The position numbers and the translations under genes are program-made. DNA of 64,000 bases, from assembly GCA_009746045.1 (NCBI GenBank), contig RPFO01000154.1, positions 285,187 through 349,186 on the forward strand. Reading direction: 5' to 3'. Source of the DNA: Mesostigma viride. Lineage: Eukaryota > Streptophyta > Mesostigmatophyceae > Mesostigmatales > Mesostigmataceae. The notes under the pieces were generated by a model. It saw only the letters and a program-made list of their open reading frames with translations, was not told where the DNA came from and did no database searches. Of the stretch, positions 1 through 13,200 are shown in pieces (the stretch's first letter is position 1; each line of letters starts with the position of its first letter).

Positions 1-1033
1 AGTGACCTGAGCCGTAACCCACGAAGCCACACCTTGATTCGGTATGGACCTTGGACATACCAAATTTACCCTCATTATGACAAATTACCCACTGACCGGT
101 ACGCCTGCATTCACATGTGCTGCGTACCTGCCTGTGCCTACGTCTCGGCCGGGACAACCGACATTCTATCGACCCATATAAGACAGGCCCCGATCAGTTA
201 TGGAACGCACAAATCAGGCCAGTTGATCACTTACACAATACTCCCTGTCTGTACCCAACCGGTACCAACCGGACACATTACCGGGACTCCCGATCGGAAC
301 ACTACAATTTATCATAGACTCATCAAAACCTAGGGGAATGAAAGGGCGGACGAACTCCTATTGAACCAACTAAAGGGGAAGCGTACCGAATACAATTGTT
401 CACAGCAGCGTCATTGTAACGGCCAACTATCCAAGCAATAGGAGACCCAATCAAATAGGCTTGGACGTAACAGTAAGCACAAGAATCGTCCTGCTGCTGC
501 ATTAGCCTGGTAGGTATGATGAGCGATGCGCTTGGGACTGGTGGCAAGCACAAGAAAAGTCCTGCTGCTGCATCATTCTGGTATGAATGATGAGCGATGC
601 GCTTGGGACTGGTGGCAAGCACAAGAAAGGTCCTGCTGCTGCATCATCCTGGTAGGAATGATGAGCGATGCGCTTGGGTCTGTCTGGTGGCAAGCACAAG
701 AAAAGTCCTGCTGCTGCATCATTCTGGTATGAATGATGAGTGATGCGCTTGGGACTGGAGGGCAAGCACAAGAAAAGTCCCGCTGCTGCATCATCCTGGT
801 ATGAATGATGAGATTCTGAACGGCTGGCCGTGCCATTGTAATGGAGACCCAGATGAAAAGTCAACCATGCAAAATGGTATGCAGTGCAAATACCCGGTTG
901 ACCTGCCCAACCCACGTTTACCTGATGTCAACAACCACCAAGCCATTGTGGGCTGTTGACGAAGAAAAGCAGCCACTGGAAACTGCCAGGCCACAAAACA
1001 TAACCAGCTCAGGGCACGAATAAATTGACTTAC
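1..1033. other. No exon; LRR-array intron-type sequence
   Basis: Nothing recognisable in about the first 470 bases. From about 475 to 835 there are five head-to-tail copies of the 71-bp repeat that sits in the LRR-gene introns; one copy carries a few extra bases. On the minus strand this lies downstream of the last visible LRR exon, so the gene's 3' part (more LRRs, a membrane segment or other C-terminal domain) would lie outside the window. Confidence 0.6.
475..835. repeat. 71-bp repeat, five tandem copies
   Basis: Same unit as at 14.8-15.3 kb. The third-to-fourth junction has a short insertion (GTCTGTCTGG for GACTGG), which shifts the period there. It lies in intron-type sequence of the LRR array. 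Confidence 0.85.
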
Positions 1034-4000
1034 AGGGACTGCAGGGAGGCTAGAGACCCCAGCTCCGGTGGGATGACACCGCTCAGGAAGTTATAGGACA
1101 GCTCCCTGTGGCCAGGGACAAGCAGCGCATCATGCATGCAAGTGTCAACAATGCGCCCGCAGGGCCAGGGAGGCAGCTCGAATGCCCGCGAGTTAACACT
1201 GCATGGCCCTCATCACCCAAGAGCAATCCGATTGCATCTGGCAAGCACAAGAAAAGTCCTTCTGCTGCATCATTCTGGTGTGAATGATGAGTGATGCGCT
1301 TGGGACTGGAGGCAAACACAAGAAAGATCCTGCTGCTGCATTATCCTGGTATGAATGATGAGATTCTTCAAGGGCGGCCGTGCCATTGTGATGGAGACCC
1401 AGACAAAAAGTTGACCATACAAAACAGTATGCGGTGAGAACGCCCGACCGACCTGCCCAACCCAAGTTTTCCTGATGTTAATCACCACCCAGTAATGGTG
1501 GACTGTTGATGAGGCAATGCAGCCACTGGGAAATGCCAGGCCACAAAACATAACCAGCTGGCACAAATGAGTTGACTTACAGGGACTGCAGGGAGGCGAG
1601 AGACCCCAGCTCCGGTGGGATGCCGCTCAGGCTATTCATACCCAGATTTCTGTGGCCAGAGACAAGCAGCGCATCATGCATGCAGGTGTAAACAAATATT
1701 AAGCAGAGCCAGGGAGCTTGAATGCCCGCCAGTTTATACTGGCCCTCATCAACCAAGAGCGATGCGCTTGCAATAGGTGGCGAGCACAAGAAAAGTTCTG
1801 CTCCTGCATCATTCTGGTAGGAATGATGAGCGATGCACTTGGGACTGGTGGCAAGCACAAGTAAGGCCCTGCTGCTGCATTATCCTGGTACGAATGACGA
1901 AACCTTGAAGCGTTGCCGTGCCATTGTATTAGAGCCCCAGATGAAAAGTCGACCATGCACAACGGTATGTGGCGAAAATGCGTGGCCGACCTGCCGAATG
2001 CCTTGTGGCAATTTCCCTGACACCAAACATCACCCAGCAAATGGTGGCTGTTGACTAGGAAATGCAGCCAGTGGGAAATGCCAGGCCACAAAACATAACC
2101 ATGCAGCTGAAACTAATATATTGACTTACAGGTGCTGCAGGGAGGCTAGAGACCCCAGCTCCGGTGGGATGGCACCGCTCACGTAGATGTTCCAGCGCAG
2201 GTCCCTGCAGGCGGGGACAAGCAGCACATAACACATGCCAGCATCAACAGGGAGTATAAGCAGATCCAGGGAGGCATCGAGCTTGCATGCCATTAAGCTT
2301 AGGCGATCATCGACCACAGGCGAAACGTTGGGGACTGGTGGCGAGCACAAGAAAAGTCCTACTGCTGCATCATCCTGGTATGAATGACGAGATTTTTGAG
2401 TTTAACCATGAAAGGCAGTATATATGCAGTGAACTTGCCCAGCCGATCTGCCCAATTCCACGGTTTCCTGACATCAACCACCATCCAGCCATTGTGGGCT
2501 GTTAACGCGGTAATGCAGCCACTAGGAAATGCCAGGCCCCAAAACATAGCCAGCTGGCACAAATAAATTGACTTACAGGGACTGCAGGGAGACGAGAGAC
2601 CCCAGCTCCGGTGGGATGCCGCTCAGGCTGTTATAGGACAGCTCCCTGCGGGCAGGAACAAGCAGCGCATCACGCACGCAGCAGGTGTCAACAACGCGTA
2701 CGCAGGGCCAGGGAGGCAGCTTAAATGCCCACCAGTTTGCTTAGGCCCTCATCAACCACGAGCGATGCGCTTGGGGCTGGTGGCAAGCACAAGAAAAGTG
2801 CAGCTGCTGCATCACTCTGGTAGGAATGATGAGTGATGCGCTTGCGACTGGTGGCAAGCACAAGAAAAGTCCTGCTGCTGCATCATTCTGGTATGAATGA
2901 CGAGATTTTTGAGTTTAACCATGAAAGGCAGTATATATGCGGTGAACATGCCCAGCCGATCTGCCCAATTCCACGGTTTCCCGACATCAACCACCATCCA
3001 GCCATTGTGGGCTGTTAACGCGGTAATGCAGCCAGTAGGAAATGCCAGGCCCCAAAACATAGCCAGCTGGCACAAATAAATTGACTTACAGGGACTGCAG
3101 GGAGGCGAGAGACCCCAGCTCCGGTGGGATGCCGCTCAGGCTGTTATGGGACAGATCCCTGTAGGCAGGGACAAGCAGCGCATCACGCATGCAGGTGTCA
3201 ACAAGGAGTACGCAGGGCCGGGTAGGCAGCTTAAATGCCCGCGAGTGTATACTGGCCCTCATCAACCACGAGCAATGCGCTTGGGACTGGTGGCGAGCAC
3301 TAGAAAAGTCCTGCTGCTGCATCATTCTGGTATGAATGATGAGCGATGCGCTTGGGACTGGTGGCAAACACAAGAGAAGTGCAGCTGCTGCATCATCCTG
3401 GTGTGAATGAAGAGATTCTCAAAGGGTGGCCGTGTCATTGTAATAGAGCCCCAGATGAAAATGTGCAAGAACGGCATGCAGTGAAAACGCCCGGTTGACC
3501 TGCCCACAATGTTATCCTGACGCCAACCACAAACCAGCCATTATGGGCTGTTAACGGGGTAATGCAGCCAGTGGGAAATGCCAGGCCCCAAAACATAGCC
3601 AGCTCAGGGCACGAATAAATTGCCTTACAGGGACCGCAGGGAGGCGAGAGACCCCAGCTCCGGTGGGATGCCGATCAGGCCGTTCATATGCAGATCCCTG
3701 TGGCCAGGGACAAGCAGCGCGTCATGCTTGCAATTGTTAACAAGGAGTCAGCAGGACCAGGGAGGCAGCGTGAATGCCCACCAGTTTGCCTAGGCCCTCA
3801 TCAACCACGAGCGATAGGCGCTTGCAATAGGTGGCAAGCACTAGAAAAGTCCTGCTGCTGCATCATTCTGGTATGAATGATGAGTGATGCGACATCACCG
3901 TTTGTGACTGGTGGCAAACACAAGAAAAGTCCTGCTGCTGCATCATTCTGGTATGAATGATGAAATCCTTGAAGGGTAGCCCTGCTGTTGTTATAGAGCC

Positions 4001-4252
4001 CCAGATGAATCGTCAACCATGCAAAACGGTATGCAGTGAAAATGCCCGTTTGACCTGCCCAATTCCATGTTTTCCTGACGCCAACCACAACCCAGCCATT
4101 GTGGGCTGTTAATGAGGTAATGCAGCCAGTGTGAAATGCCAGGCCCCAAAACATAGCCAGCTGGCGCATATAAATTGACTTACAGGGACTGCAGGGAGGC
4201 GAGAGACCCCAGCTCCGGTGGGATGCCGATCAGGCCGTTCATATGCAGACCC
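1034..4252 (-). CDS. LRR exon block A: seven one-LRR exons
   Basis: Exons at 1034-1105 (72 nt), 1581-1649 (69), 2130-2204 (75), 2577-2645 (69), 3090-3158 (69), 3629-3697 (69) and 4184-4252 (69). Each has a GTAAGT or GTAAGG donor and a CAG acceptor, with phase-2 borders. The 69-nt form has LSGIPPELGSL, lacking one residue before IPPE. The 72-nt form has LSGVIPPE, the canonical 24-residue plant LRR. Exon-to-exon spacing is 547, 549, 447, 513, 539 and 555 bp. No stop codon falls inside any exon in the shared frame, which argues for coding constraint or recent origin. Confidence 0.7.
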
Positions 4253-7200
4253 CTGTGGCCAGGGACAAGCAGCGCGTCATGCTTGCAATTGTTAACAAGG
4301 AGTGAGCAGGACCAGGGAGGCAGCGTGAATGCAAGGAAGTTTGCATTGGCCCTCATGAATCGCGAGTGATGCGCTTGCAACGCCTATAACTGTGTCACAC
4401 TTGATCTCTAGGGTGGCTGCTTTCTGCGGGTCCTGGGTCCCAAGTGATGGCATACATGTTAGCTGTCCTCCTTGACAGTCTGGCCTTAGCATACGCAGCA
4501 AACGTGGTTGATGTGCTTGCAAACAAAAGTGTTACAAGTAGGGGCCTCTGGCATGCAACGGTGTCCATCATGACACCAGGTTACAACTCCAATTTAATTA
4601 TCCCTCTACGCTTAAATTGGCTGCACTGCACCATGCCAACACAAGGTGGCGATTATAAACAAAACTGGCTAGCTCATGCAAACACCTCTTGGCTGACATT
4701 CACAGGGCACTAGTGGGGCTGAGTTATCAAGCTACACGTGAGCTACACCACCACGCACAGGACACCACCAACACATCATGTATGCTAATCCATGCAGCAA
4801 TCAGATTATCATTCACTACTAGACTGACACTGGCACACAAGCACAATTATAAAGAGCAACGCCGAAGCCTGTCAAGAGGAGCCACTATTGTGCAAAGTGC
4901 CTATGGTGTGTGATACAAGGGGATGGCTTGTGATGGGGTGACTGACTTCCTCTTCATCCTCTTCTTGTTGATGGGGCAGTTGGCCTTAAGCCAGGCCTTC
5001 CTAGCATTCCCTTGCAGGGTGGAATCAGGCGTTGCCCCTGCGCGGGTCTGCCTTTTTGCCACTCCCTGCCTCCTCCGCTCGCTCTTCTCGGTGAGTGGCT
5101 TGGAATGCCTGGGGTCAGGTGCTGGCTTCCCCTCAATCTCGTCCAGCCCTAGAACACGACCCGAGGGAAAAATCTGGAAGCTAAGGTAGCCCACACTGTC
5201 TTATAGAGCGATGCCACACCCTGGGCACCACGCGCCTGTGCGCTTGCGGGCCCCGGTGGTATTTGTGGCACTGCAGACAGCGCAGTCGGCCTCGATCATG
5301 AAGGGAATGCGCTGGGCCTTATGGCTGCCATCCCACCGTCCCTCCCTGGTTGCCCGGGTGAGGGTGAGCTGCCTCACAGGGGCAGGCGCCCACGGCCACT
5401 TGCTGCTGCCCAGCTGATCTGGCAGCCACCCACAGTGGGACATGCGTGCAGGACTGCGAACGGTTGACGAAGGTCATCAGCGGGTATGCATTGGTGATGG
5501 CATTCACCAGGTGGGCCCCAAAGACCCTGTACCACCACACCCTACTCACCAGGGCCTTGCCCACGTCGTATTCTGCAGCCAGCTGGTCAACCAGGTCGAC
5601 TGCCTTGTAGCATGACCAGTAGTTGGGGACGGCTGACGGTGCTGGGACACCTTCACCCTGGCATTGCCACGCCCGCCATGGCGGCCCAATATGAACTACT
5701 GCAAGGCCATACCCCTTCTGCAGCAGGTACACGAGCTTGGCGTCGAACCACACAAGCGCCCTGCAGCCCCGTCTCCTCGTGGACCGTCCAGCCGTAGTAG
5801 GGGCCCTGCTTGAGTGCCCTGCCCTTGGGAATGAGCATCTGTAACTCCTGCCATGGGATGCCCCTGCGGTTGGCACTTCCGTGCCGACCACGTTGTGGCC
5901 CTGCTCATGCAGCCACTCCATGGCTGGCCGGCTGGTGTACTACCGGTCCATCGCCATGTTCATGGAGTGGGGCAGGGTGCCCCCAAGGAGCTGCACCACC
6001 TTGAGCGTGTGCTGCTTCTTCGGCAGCTTGTCGTAGGTGTGGTAGTGCCACAGGTAGCCACTGGGGTGGCCACGCGCGGAGTACCCCAGGAGTGGAAGGG
6101 GTCTGGCTTGAGTGGGTTGAAGCAGTGGATGGGGCAGTGCTTGTGGTCGGTGCCCATGCAGCGCTCATCGATGGCACACTTTCCCCAGAGCGTGCAGTAC
6201 GTCTTGTACGCCTTCTTTAGGATATTGCAGCCACTCGAACTGGTGGAGGCTGTACTCTCAGGAGTCGGTGTTGGCTGGCTTGAAGACGCTGTCCCTGAAG
6301 TGCAGGACGAATGTGAGCTGCTGGAAACGCTTGAATGGCATGGCGTGCTGCAGGCCTGGGGCTGGGGACATGCCCACCTTGCGGTCAATGAAGTAGAGCT
6401 ATGCGTTAGGCAGGCGCCAAAGGCTCACGGTAACCAGTATGCCCAACCACTTGGCTAGCTCATGCACAGTCGATTGCGTCCACTCACGTGCCTGGGGTGG
6501 CACAGAGGCAAGCTTCATGTTGGCATACCTGTTGGTCTCCTCCACATTAGGGCCCAGCACACCATCTCGTGTCCACAGCAGCGCAAAAATCTCTCTGGTA
6601 CTCAATCTGGCTGGCGCCAGGCAGCTTGGCCTGCTCAGGAGTTTGCGTGGCAACGCCGACATCAATGTTTTTCGACCAAGACTGCACGTGGTCATCAGGT
6701 GCTCCCACCCCGAAGCAGGGTCCGAGGCACTCCCCTCTGCAGCAGGCTCATCGTCGTTAGCACCGGATCGCTCACATCCTGCTCAGGCAAGTCCTCCACG
6801 CCATCGCCCTTCAATGGGATGTTGTTCCTCCTCTTGCGGGTCAGAATCCGGCGCCCGCGCGGCCAGGAATCGCTTGCCTTTCTTTCTACCCCGGCGCATC
6901 GATCCTCATGGAGGGTTTCTTGCCAGCTTTCTTGCCTCGTGAGCGTTCGCGCTTCTTCACCGGAGATTCCCTGATGTCCTCCTCCTCCTCGCATGCCTCC
7001 TCAGACCCATCCTCCGACTGCACCGCCTCCTCTGCCTCAGGGATTGCCTCCTGCTCCTCTGCCGGGCCAGGAATTTCATCGTCACCATCCCCCACATCGT
7101 CAGCAGTCACCAGGTACTCAAAAACCTGGCCCTTCATGAGCGGTTATAGCTTGTGATCGCCATCGAACTCGCAAAATGCCTGCGATTTGTATCGTGTCAC

Positions 7201-10200
7201 CCGCTTTACTACCCGTGCAAGGTGCACATTCGCATAATTTTCACCATTATTAGTCTTTCTTGGCCCAGTTCTAAAGCCCCCAACAGGACCGCAGGAACCC
7301 TAACTTAAAGCCCTCTAACGAGCCGCCCTGTGGCTGCCATCTTCGTGGGTGCTGCAGCCATGCATGGGCTACCACACAATAGATTCATGTCCGAACATGA
7401 ATTTTTGCGTCATATGTCGATACTGACCGCACCAAAAAAACCATGTACCTCATCACCTTGGATGGTCCAGTACACCTGAAAAACTTTGTCGAAAGTATGA
7501 AAACCCCAGTGTGTATCATGCTGTGGAGAAATTTATACACTTTCATTCTCCTCAGCAAGACTAACTTCTCTAAATTCCCCCAAATATTTGCGCCATTTGG
7601 TCGCCAGAGAAGGGGCCGACGCATCGGCTTTTAAGTCACTTTTTGACGGAAAATCGGCAGCCAGACCATTTAGATTTAGGGGTTAAAAGCTCAAAGGGCC
7701 CCGGGCGGCCCAGCCAGCTGAAGATGGATTTTCTATCAAGCGGCAATGTCTAACATCCGCACCCAGAGTTATGAAGTGGAATGATACATACCCGCAATAT
7801 CAAAGGTGGTACTGTGCATGGTGTCAGAAAAATCAAGTAAGCAAACCATCTGACCGCCTGCCCGCCCGCCCGCCCGCCCGCCCGCCCGCCCCCCCCCCCC
7901 TCCCTCCACCCACCCACCACTCTGCATGGAGAACAATCATCCGCCGGCTCTCATCAGCTAGGAGCAGATGCACTTGAAAACAGTCTCAAGGTCAACAGAA
8001 TGACCTCAGCTCTAAGTCACACTGCTGTGTTATTTTTCCATTTTGTGAAGTATGAAAACCGACGGGCAAGGTTTGGCATTCCTCCAGTCATGAAATAGGA
8101 GATAAAAGAATAAGCCGTTTGAACAAGGTGGAGAGCGGTCAAAGGCTTGACCTGCCTAGTTCCAGGCTTGCTTCATGTCCAGCTGCTGTGGCTTACTGTC
8201 GGGGTCATTGATTCAAATTATGGGAATGCCTGGCACCTAAGCATCGGTCACCAGCACACAAAGCTTACAGGTACTGCAGGGAGATTAACAACCCCAGCTG
8301 AGGTGGGATCATGCCCCTCAGGTCGTTATAGGACAGGTGCCTGTGGGCATGGACAAGCAGCGCACCATGTATGCAAGTGTCAACAATGCGTTAGCAGAGC
8401 TGGAGAGGCAGCTCCTATGCAAATCCACATGAGCCTTCATCAACCAATTGCAGTGCACTTGCAAACAGAGGTCACAGCAAGACAGATTACCTCGGCTTCC
8501 ATCCCTGCTGCTGTGTTTTCGGTAAATAACAACTGCATAAGGGATGTAATTAAGAACCCTGGTGAATTGCATTGATTCTTCCTTATTTTACCATTTCTGT
8601 TTACAAATCTATGCATGGGACTATGACAACTGCCAGTAACGGTTGGACATCATTGCCACAGTAATGAAGCCCAAGATGCGCCATATATATACCGGTCCTC
8701 GACTACAATGGGCAGGGCTGCCACCTACATATGGATGTCTGGTGGCTCGCCCCCTCTCAGTCTGCCATATCAGCCGCGCGGCTGTGGACGCTTGTAGCGC
8801 CGTGGTGACTGCCGAGCGTGACAAGTTTGCCTTGTATAGTGATGAATTAATTAATTAATTAAACAAGTGATCCTGTTGGGGAGTCACGGAGCACCTAAGT
8901 GCTTTTCATCCCAGTACGTGCACAACAGGTAGGGGGCAGAGACACCCCCTTCCCTCATGCCACAGGTTGCACAATCGGACCAGTTGAAACGATCCGCCGC
9001 GGCATCCCCTGTGGGTGCAATACAGCTTTGACATAGCGAAATTAGCAAAGCGGGTGCAGTAGGGCTGCCCCATGGTCAAATGGCCACAGATAGGCTTGAA
9101 ACTCATTCAGAGGCACCGGTTTCGAAGAATATAAAGGCCTCTCCCGGATCCTGAGGGTTTTTAGGGGCATACCCAGGGTTCACCCACAACCCTCGTGATA
9201 GTGATGAAGGGCATCATCGGGCCATCCTACATATCGCCTTGGTCGAGGAGTTTTGCCATGGGCCCAAAGACGGCTGAGTTCTTCCATGAGTGCTGCCATG
9301 GCGCCGCGATTAGACTGCATGGGCCTTGATGGCCATAGTGCCCTATGGTCGCCTTGGACCTGGTGAGCCTATTGGTGGCAGCCGCTGTCCCTAGCTTTGA
9401 CCAGACCATTGCGGATTTGTTGTTCCGCTGTACCCAGGCCGACTTTCTCGCCGCACATACTTCCTAGATTGCTAGATTGGGGGCTGGCAGGGTACTGCCT
9501 TCTCGATAGGGTAGTTTCAAGTGTTGTTTGTTAAACTTTTAGCTGTTTACCATTCCTTTGGCTTGCTTGGGCTTTGATGTTTCTCTTGTTCATCTATTTT
9601 CCCTGCATCAATTTGATTATTTACTGGGTAAGCTATGCTCATTTCATACTACTACTACTTGAATGACCTGCAGAGCTGAGAATGCTACGCCATACACCCA
9701 AAATAGCTTTATCAAAACTATTTTTTGCTGGCACATATACCCTAGTCAGCCCATGCAGGGTCTGACTGGGGAAGGCGGTTGCGGCGTTGCGGGTCGCCGT
9801 AGATGGGCTTCTGTTCTAGGGAAACAGGATGCTTCCTTCGGAAACCGTCATGTTACCACAATGCAACCAACAAAGCACAAGGAAGATCATTGACACAACG
9901 TAGCAAATTATGACCGCAGTGTGACTGCGCCAGACAGGAATTTGTTCAAAAGCGAAAGGCAAAGGGCAGGGCAGGATGCACCCCGAAAGAGGCGGCCATA
10001 GTGGCTTAGTCAATTCTGGGGGCAGAAATCTGGCTTAGCTCGGGCGAAGAAGTTGAACGAAGGTCGCGCCAAGAATGTAGAAGCAGCTCTGGGGCAGCGA
10101 GGGTTTGCCATCGATTGGGATGGAGAGGAGCTGGCTGATGTCATTGCAAAGCAGCTAGGGGACTAAGGGGAGGCTTTTCCCGAGCCACATCCCCTTCCAA

Positions 10201-13200
10201 AACCTGGTGCAGGGGTAACAGGGGGTGTTCCCCCTCCAGCCGGTGGGGCCATGGGGGCGAGGCGGAACGAGGGCGATGAGGAGGAGGAGGAGTCTGCCCC
10301 GGGAGCAGCGGACCCAGCAGTGGTGAACCTTGACCGGAATCTGGCCTGGCAGATGTGGGGAAGGTGGTACCCGATGGTGGGCGGCCATCCAGGCCATGTG
10401 ACGGAGTGTTGGTGCAGAAAAAAAGCGTTTGCTGGCCGCTGTGGCCAAGTTGTTGACCTGGGAGAGGTCATTTCCACTGTGGGCCAGGCGCCATCGGCCA
10501 GCACTGGCAGGCTCGGGCGCACAAAGGGAGTGGCCCTGAGTGGGTCTGCAGGGTCGGTACTGCTGAGCAACATGGTGGAGCCGGTGCTTCCCGCCAGCAA
10601 TGCTGGACTACGCGGAAAGTGTGGGAGGGAAGCCCACCTGCACATCACTTATTCTGTTGACACAAGAAAGTGGTCTGGCTGGCAGGGAGTGCCAAATGCC
10701 CTGCATGCAGATGGCTGGCGTGCTCGAGACTCTGGTCATGGAGCTGGGGTAATGGGCAATACCACCATGGCTATCGAGCTGGCAGCGCCAGAGTATCTGG
10801 CAAAGTTGATCATTGCACGTCAGCCGGTCGATGTGGGTCGACGGGCTGGAAGGTGCCTCCGTCAGCTTTGCTGACCTTCTACAAGGGGGAAGCGTTCAAG
10901 TCCGTATGTCTGATAGCATCTGTCGTGTCCAGTGGTAAAACCCACTAAGTAAATACCCCGCTGGCGTCCCCAGCGGTTCGCGGCGCGATGAGCATGGGGG
11001 AGCTTCAGCACCAGCTGGAGCAGGGCTCTGGCATCAGGAAGGGGCAGGGCGCCCCCTTCAACAGCAAATACAAGCGGTCAGCGAGCGTTGAATTCTTCCA
11101 CTGCCTCTTCCGGTGCCGCTTCCTGCTCTCACTTATCACAACGCTCTGGTAGGTGCCATAGGATGCGTCGTGTGTCACCTGCCTGTCAAGCGCTTGGGCT
11201 CTAAACTGGATGGGGTGCGGGGGGGGGAGCATGACATGTCAGCCTGTGTGCCCGGGCCACTGCAGCAGGAGGATCTAGATGGGATCGGTGAGGCTTGCAG
11301 ATCATTAGCCCCCCGGAACGGTGGTTCGCAGCGGCAGTGCTACGGTCACTAGTGGATGGGGGTGAATATTCGGATGGAGCACCTTACGGACAGCTAGATG
11401 CCGCACGCTTGGCCTTGCCTGGTCCGTGGGGAGGCAACCAAATGGACGGGCTAGACCTACTGTACTACCCGCCTGGTGTGGAGAAGTTTTGAATTATGAG
11501 AGTAGTGATGGTACGAATGTTGAGTCGTGTTGTATAGATTTTGCTTAGTCCGTGTCCAAAGCGCGTGGAGGTAGCATGGAGCACTTTGCGCATGTTTGCA
11601 AGGTGTGAGTGGAGCTGGGGATTTTGGGTGGATATTTTGAGGAGGAGCCGCTTGTGGTGAATGTCACTTTTGGGGTCGAAAAGCCCGTATACACGTCCGT
11701 TTACGGCTGATTGTGAACAGCCACTCTATAGCAACGTGCCACCTGACTACCCGCTCACCGGTTCACCGAACCTTGGGGTGATGTGTGATCTGCCCACACA
11801 TGCCGGGGAGGACATCTTTGGGGAGGCATCTGATTTGGGTTCCTACTACAACAAGCAAAGACAGGGAGGCAGCTCAAATGCCTCCCATTTCAACGTCACC
11901 AACTGGTGCACTTGTCAACGATGGCAACAGCAAGCAGGAATACCTTCGTTTCTCATCCTGCTGCCATCATCTTGGAATGGATTATGAGTTTCTTAGAGGG
12001 TGGCCATGCTCCTGAATGAAGCCCAAGATGAAAGGTCAAGCATACAACCACTACTTTGCTGCTGTGGGTGACGAAGTCGAGGTCATTGATGCAGCCACAT
12101 GCCTGGCACGTAGTAAGGGACTGGCACAACCAAATTGACTTACAAATCCCGCAGTGAGGCTAGAGACCCCAGCTCCGGTGGGATGACACCGCTCAGGCTG
12201 TTTAAGGACAAGTTCCTGTGGGCAGGAACAATCAGCGCGCCACGCATGCAAGTGTCAACAAGGAGTATGAGCCAGGGAGGTATATAGACCGCATGCCCGC
12301 ATTGCATAGGTGATTATCGACCCAGAGCAATGCGCCTACGATTGGTGGCAAGCACCAGAAAAGTCCTGCTATTGCATCATCCTGGTTCGAATGATGACAT
12401 CCTTAAAGGGTGGCCATGCCGTTGGAGTAGAGCCCCAGATGAACAGTCAACAATTCAAAAGGCATTGCAGTGAAAATGCCCGGCCGACCTGCCCAATTCT
12501 AAATCTTCTTGACGTCAACCACCACCCAGCAATGGTGGGCTGTCGGTGAGGCAATGCAGCCACTGGGATTAAATGCCAGGCCCCAAAACATAACCACCTG
12601 GCACAAGTAAATTGACTTACAGATACTGCAGGGCGGCTAGAGACCCCAGTTCCGGCGGGATGCCGCTCAGGCTGTTATAGGACATGTCCCTGTGGGCAGG
12701 GATAAGCAGCCCATCATGCATGCAGGTGTAAAGAAGGAGTAAGAAGAACCAGAGAGGTAGCTCGAATGCCCACCAGTTCGCTTAGGGCCTCCTAAACAAA
12801 GAGCAATGCGATTGCGATTGGTGGCGAGCACAAGAAAAGTCCTGCTGCTGCATCATCCTGGTTCGAATGATGACATCCTTAAAGGGTGACCATGCCGTTG
12901 GAGTAGAGCCCCGGATGGAAAGTCAACAATTCGAAAGGGTATGAAGTGAGAATGCCCAGCCCAGCCATGCCCAATTCAACGTTTTCCTTACGTCAACCAC
13001 CACCCAGCAATGGTGGGCTGTTGGCGAGGTAGTGCAGCCACTAAGATTAAATGCCAGGCCCCAAAACGCAACCACCTGGCACAAGCAAATTGACATACAG
13101 GTACGACAGGGCGGCTAGAGACCCCAGCTCCGGTGGGATGGGGCCGCTCAGGCTGTTACGGGACAGATCTCTGTGGGCAGCGCATCACGCACGCAGCAGG

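Noticed and set aside
8906-9106. C-terminal zinc-finger fragment of a LINE protein
   Set aside because: A few Cys and His residues occur, but the spacing matches no motif I can name and the frame overlaps the non-coding 3' tail.
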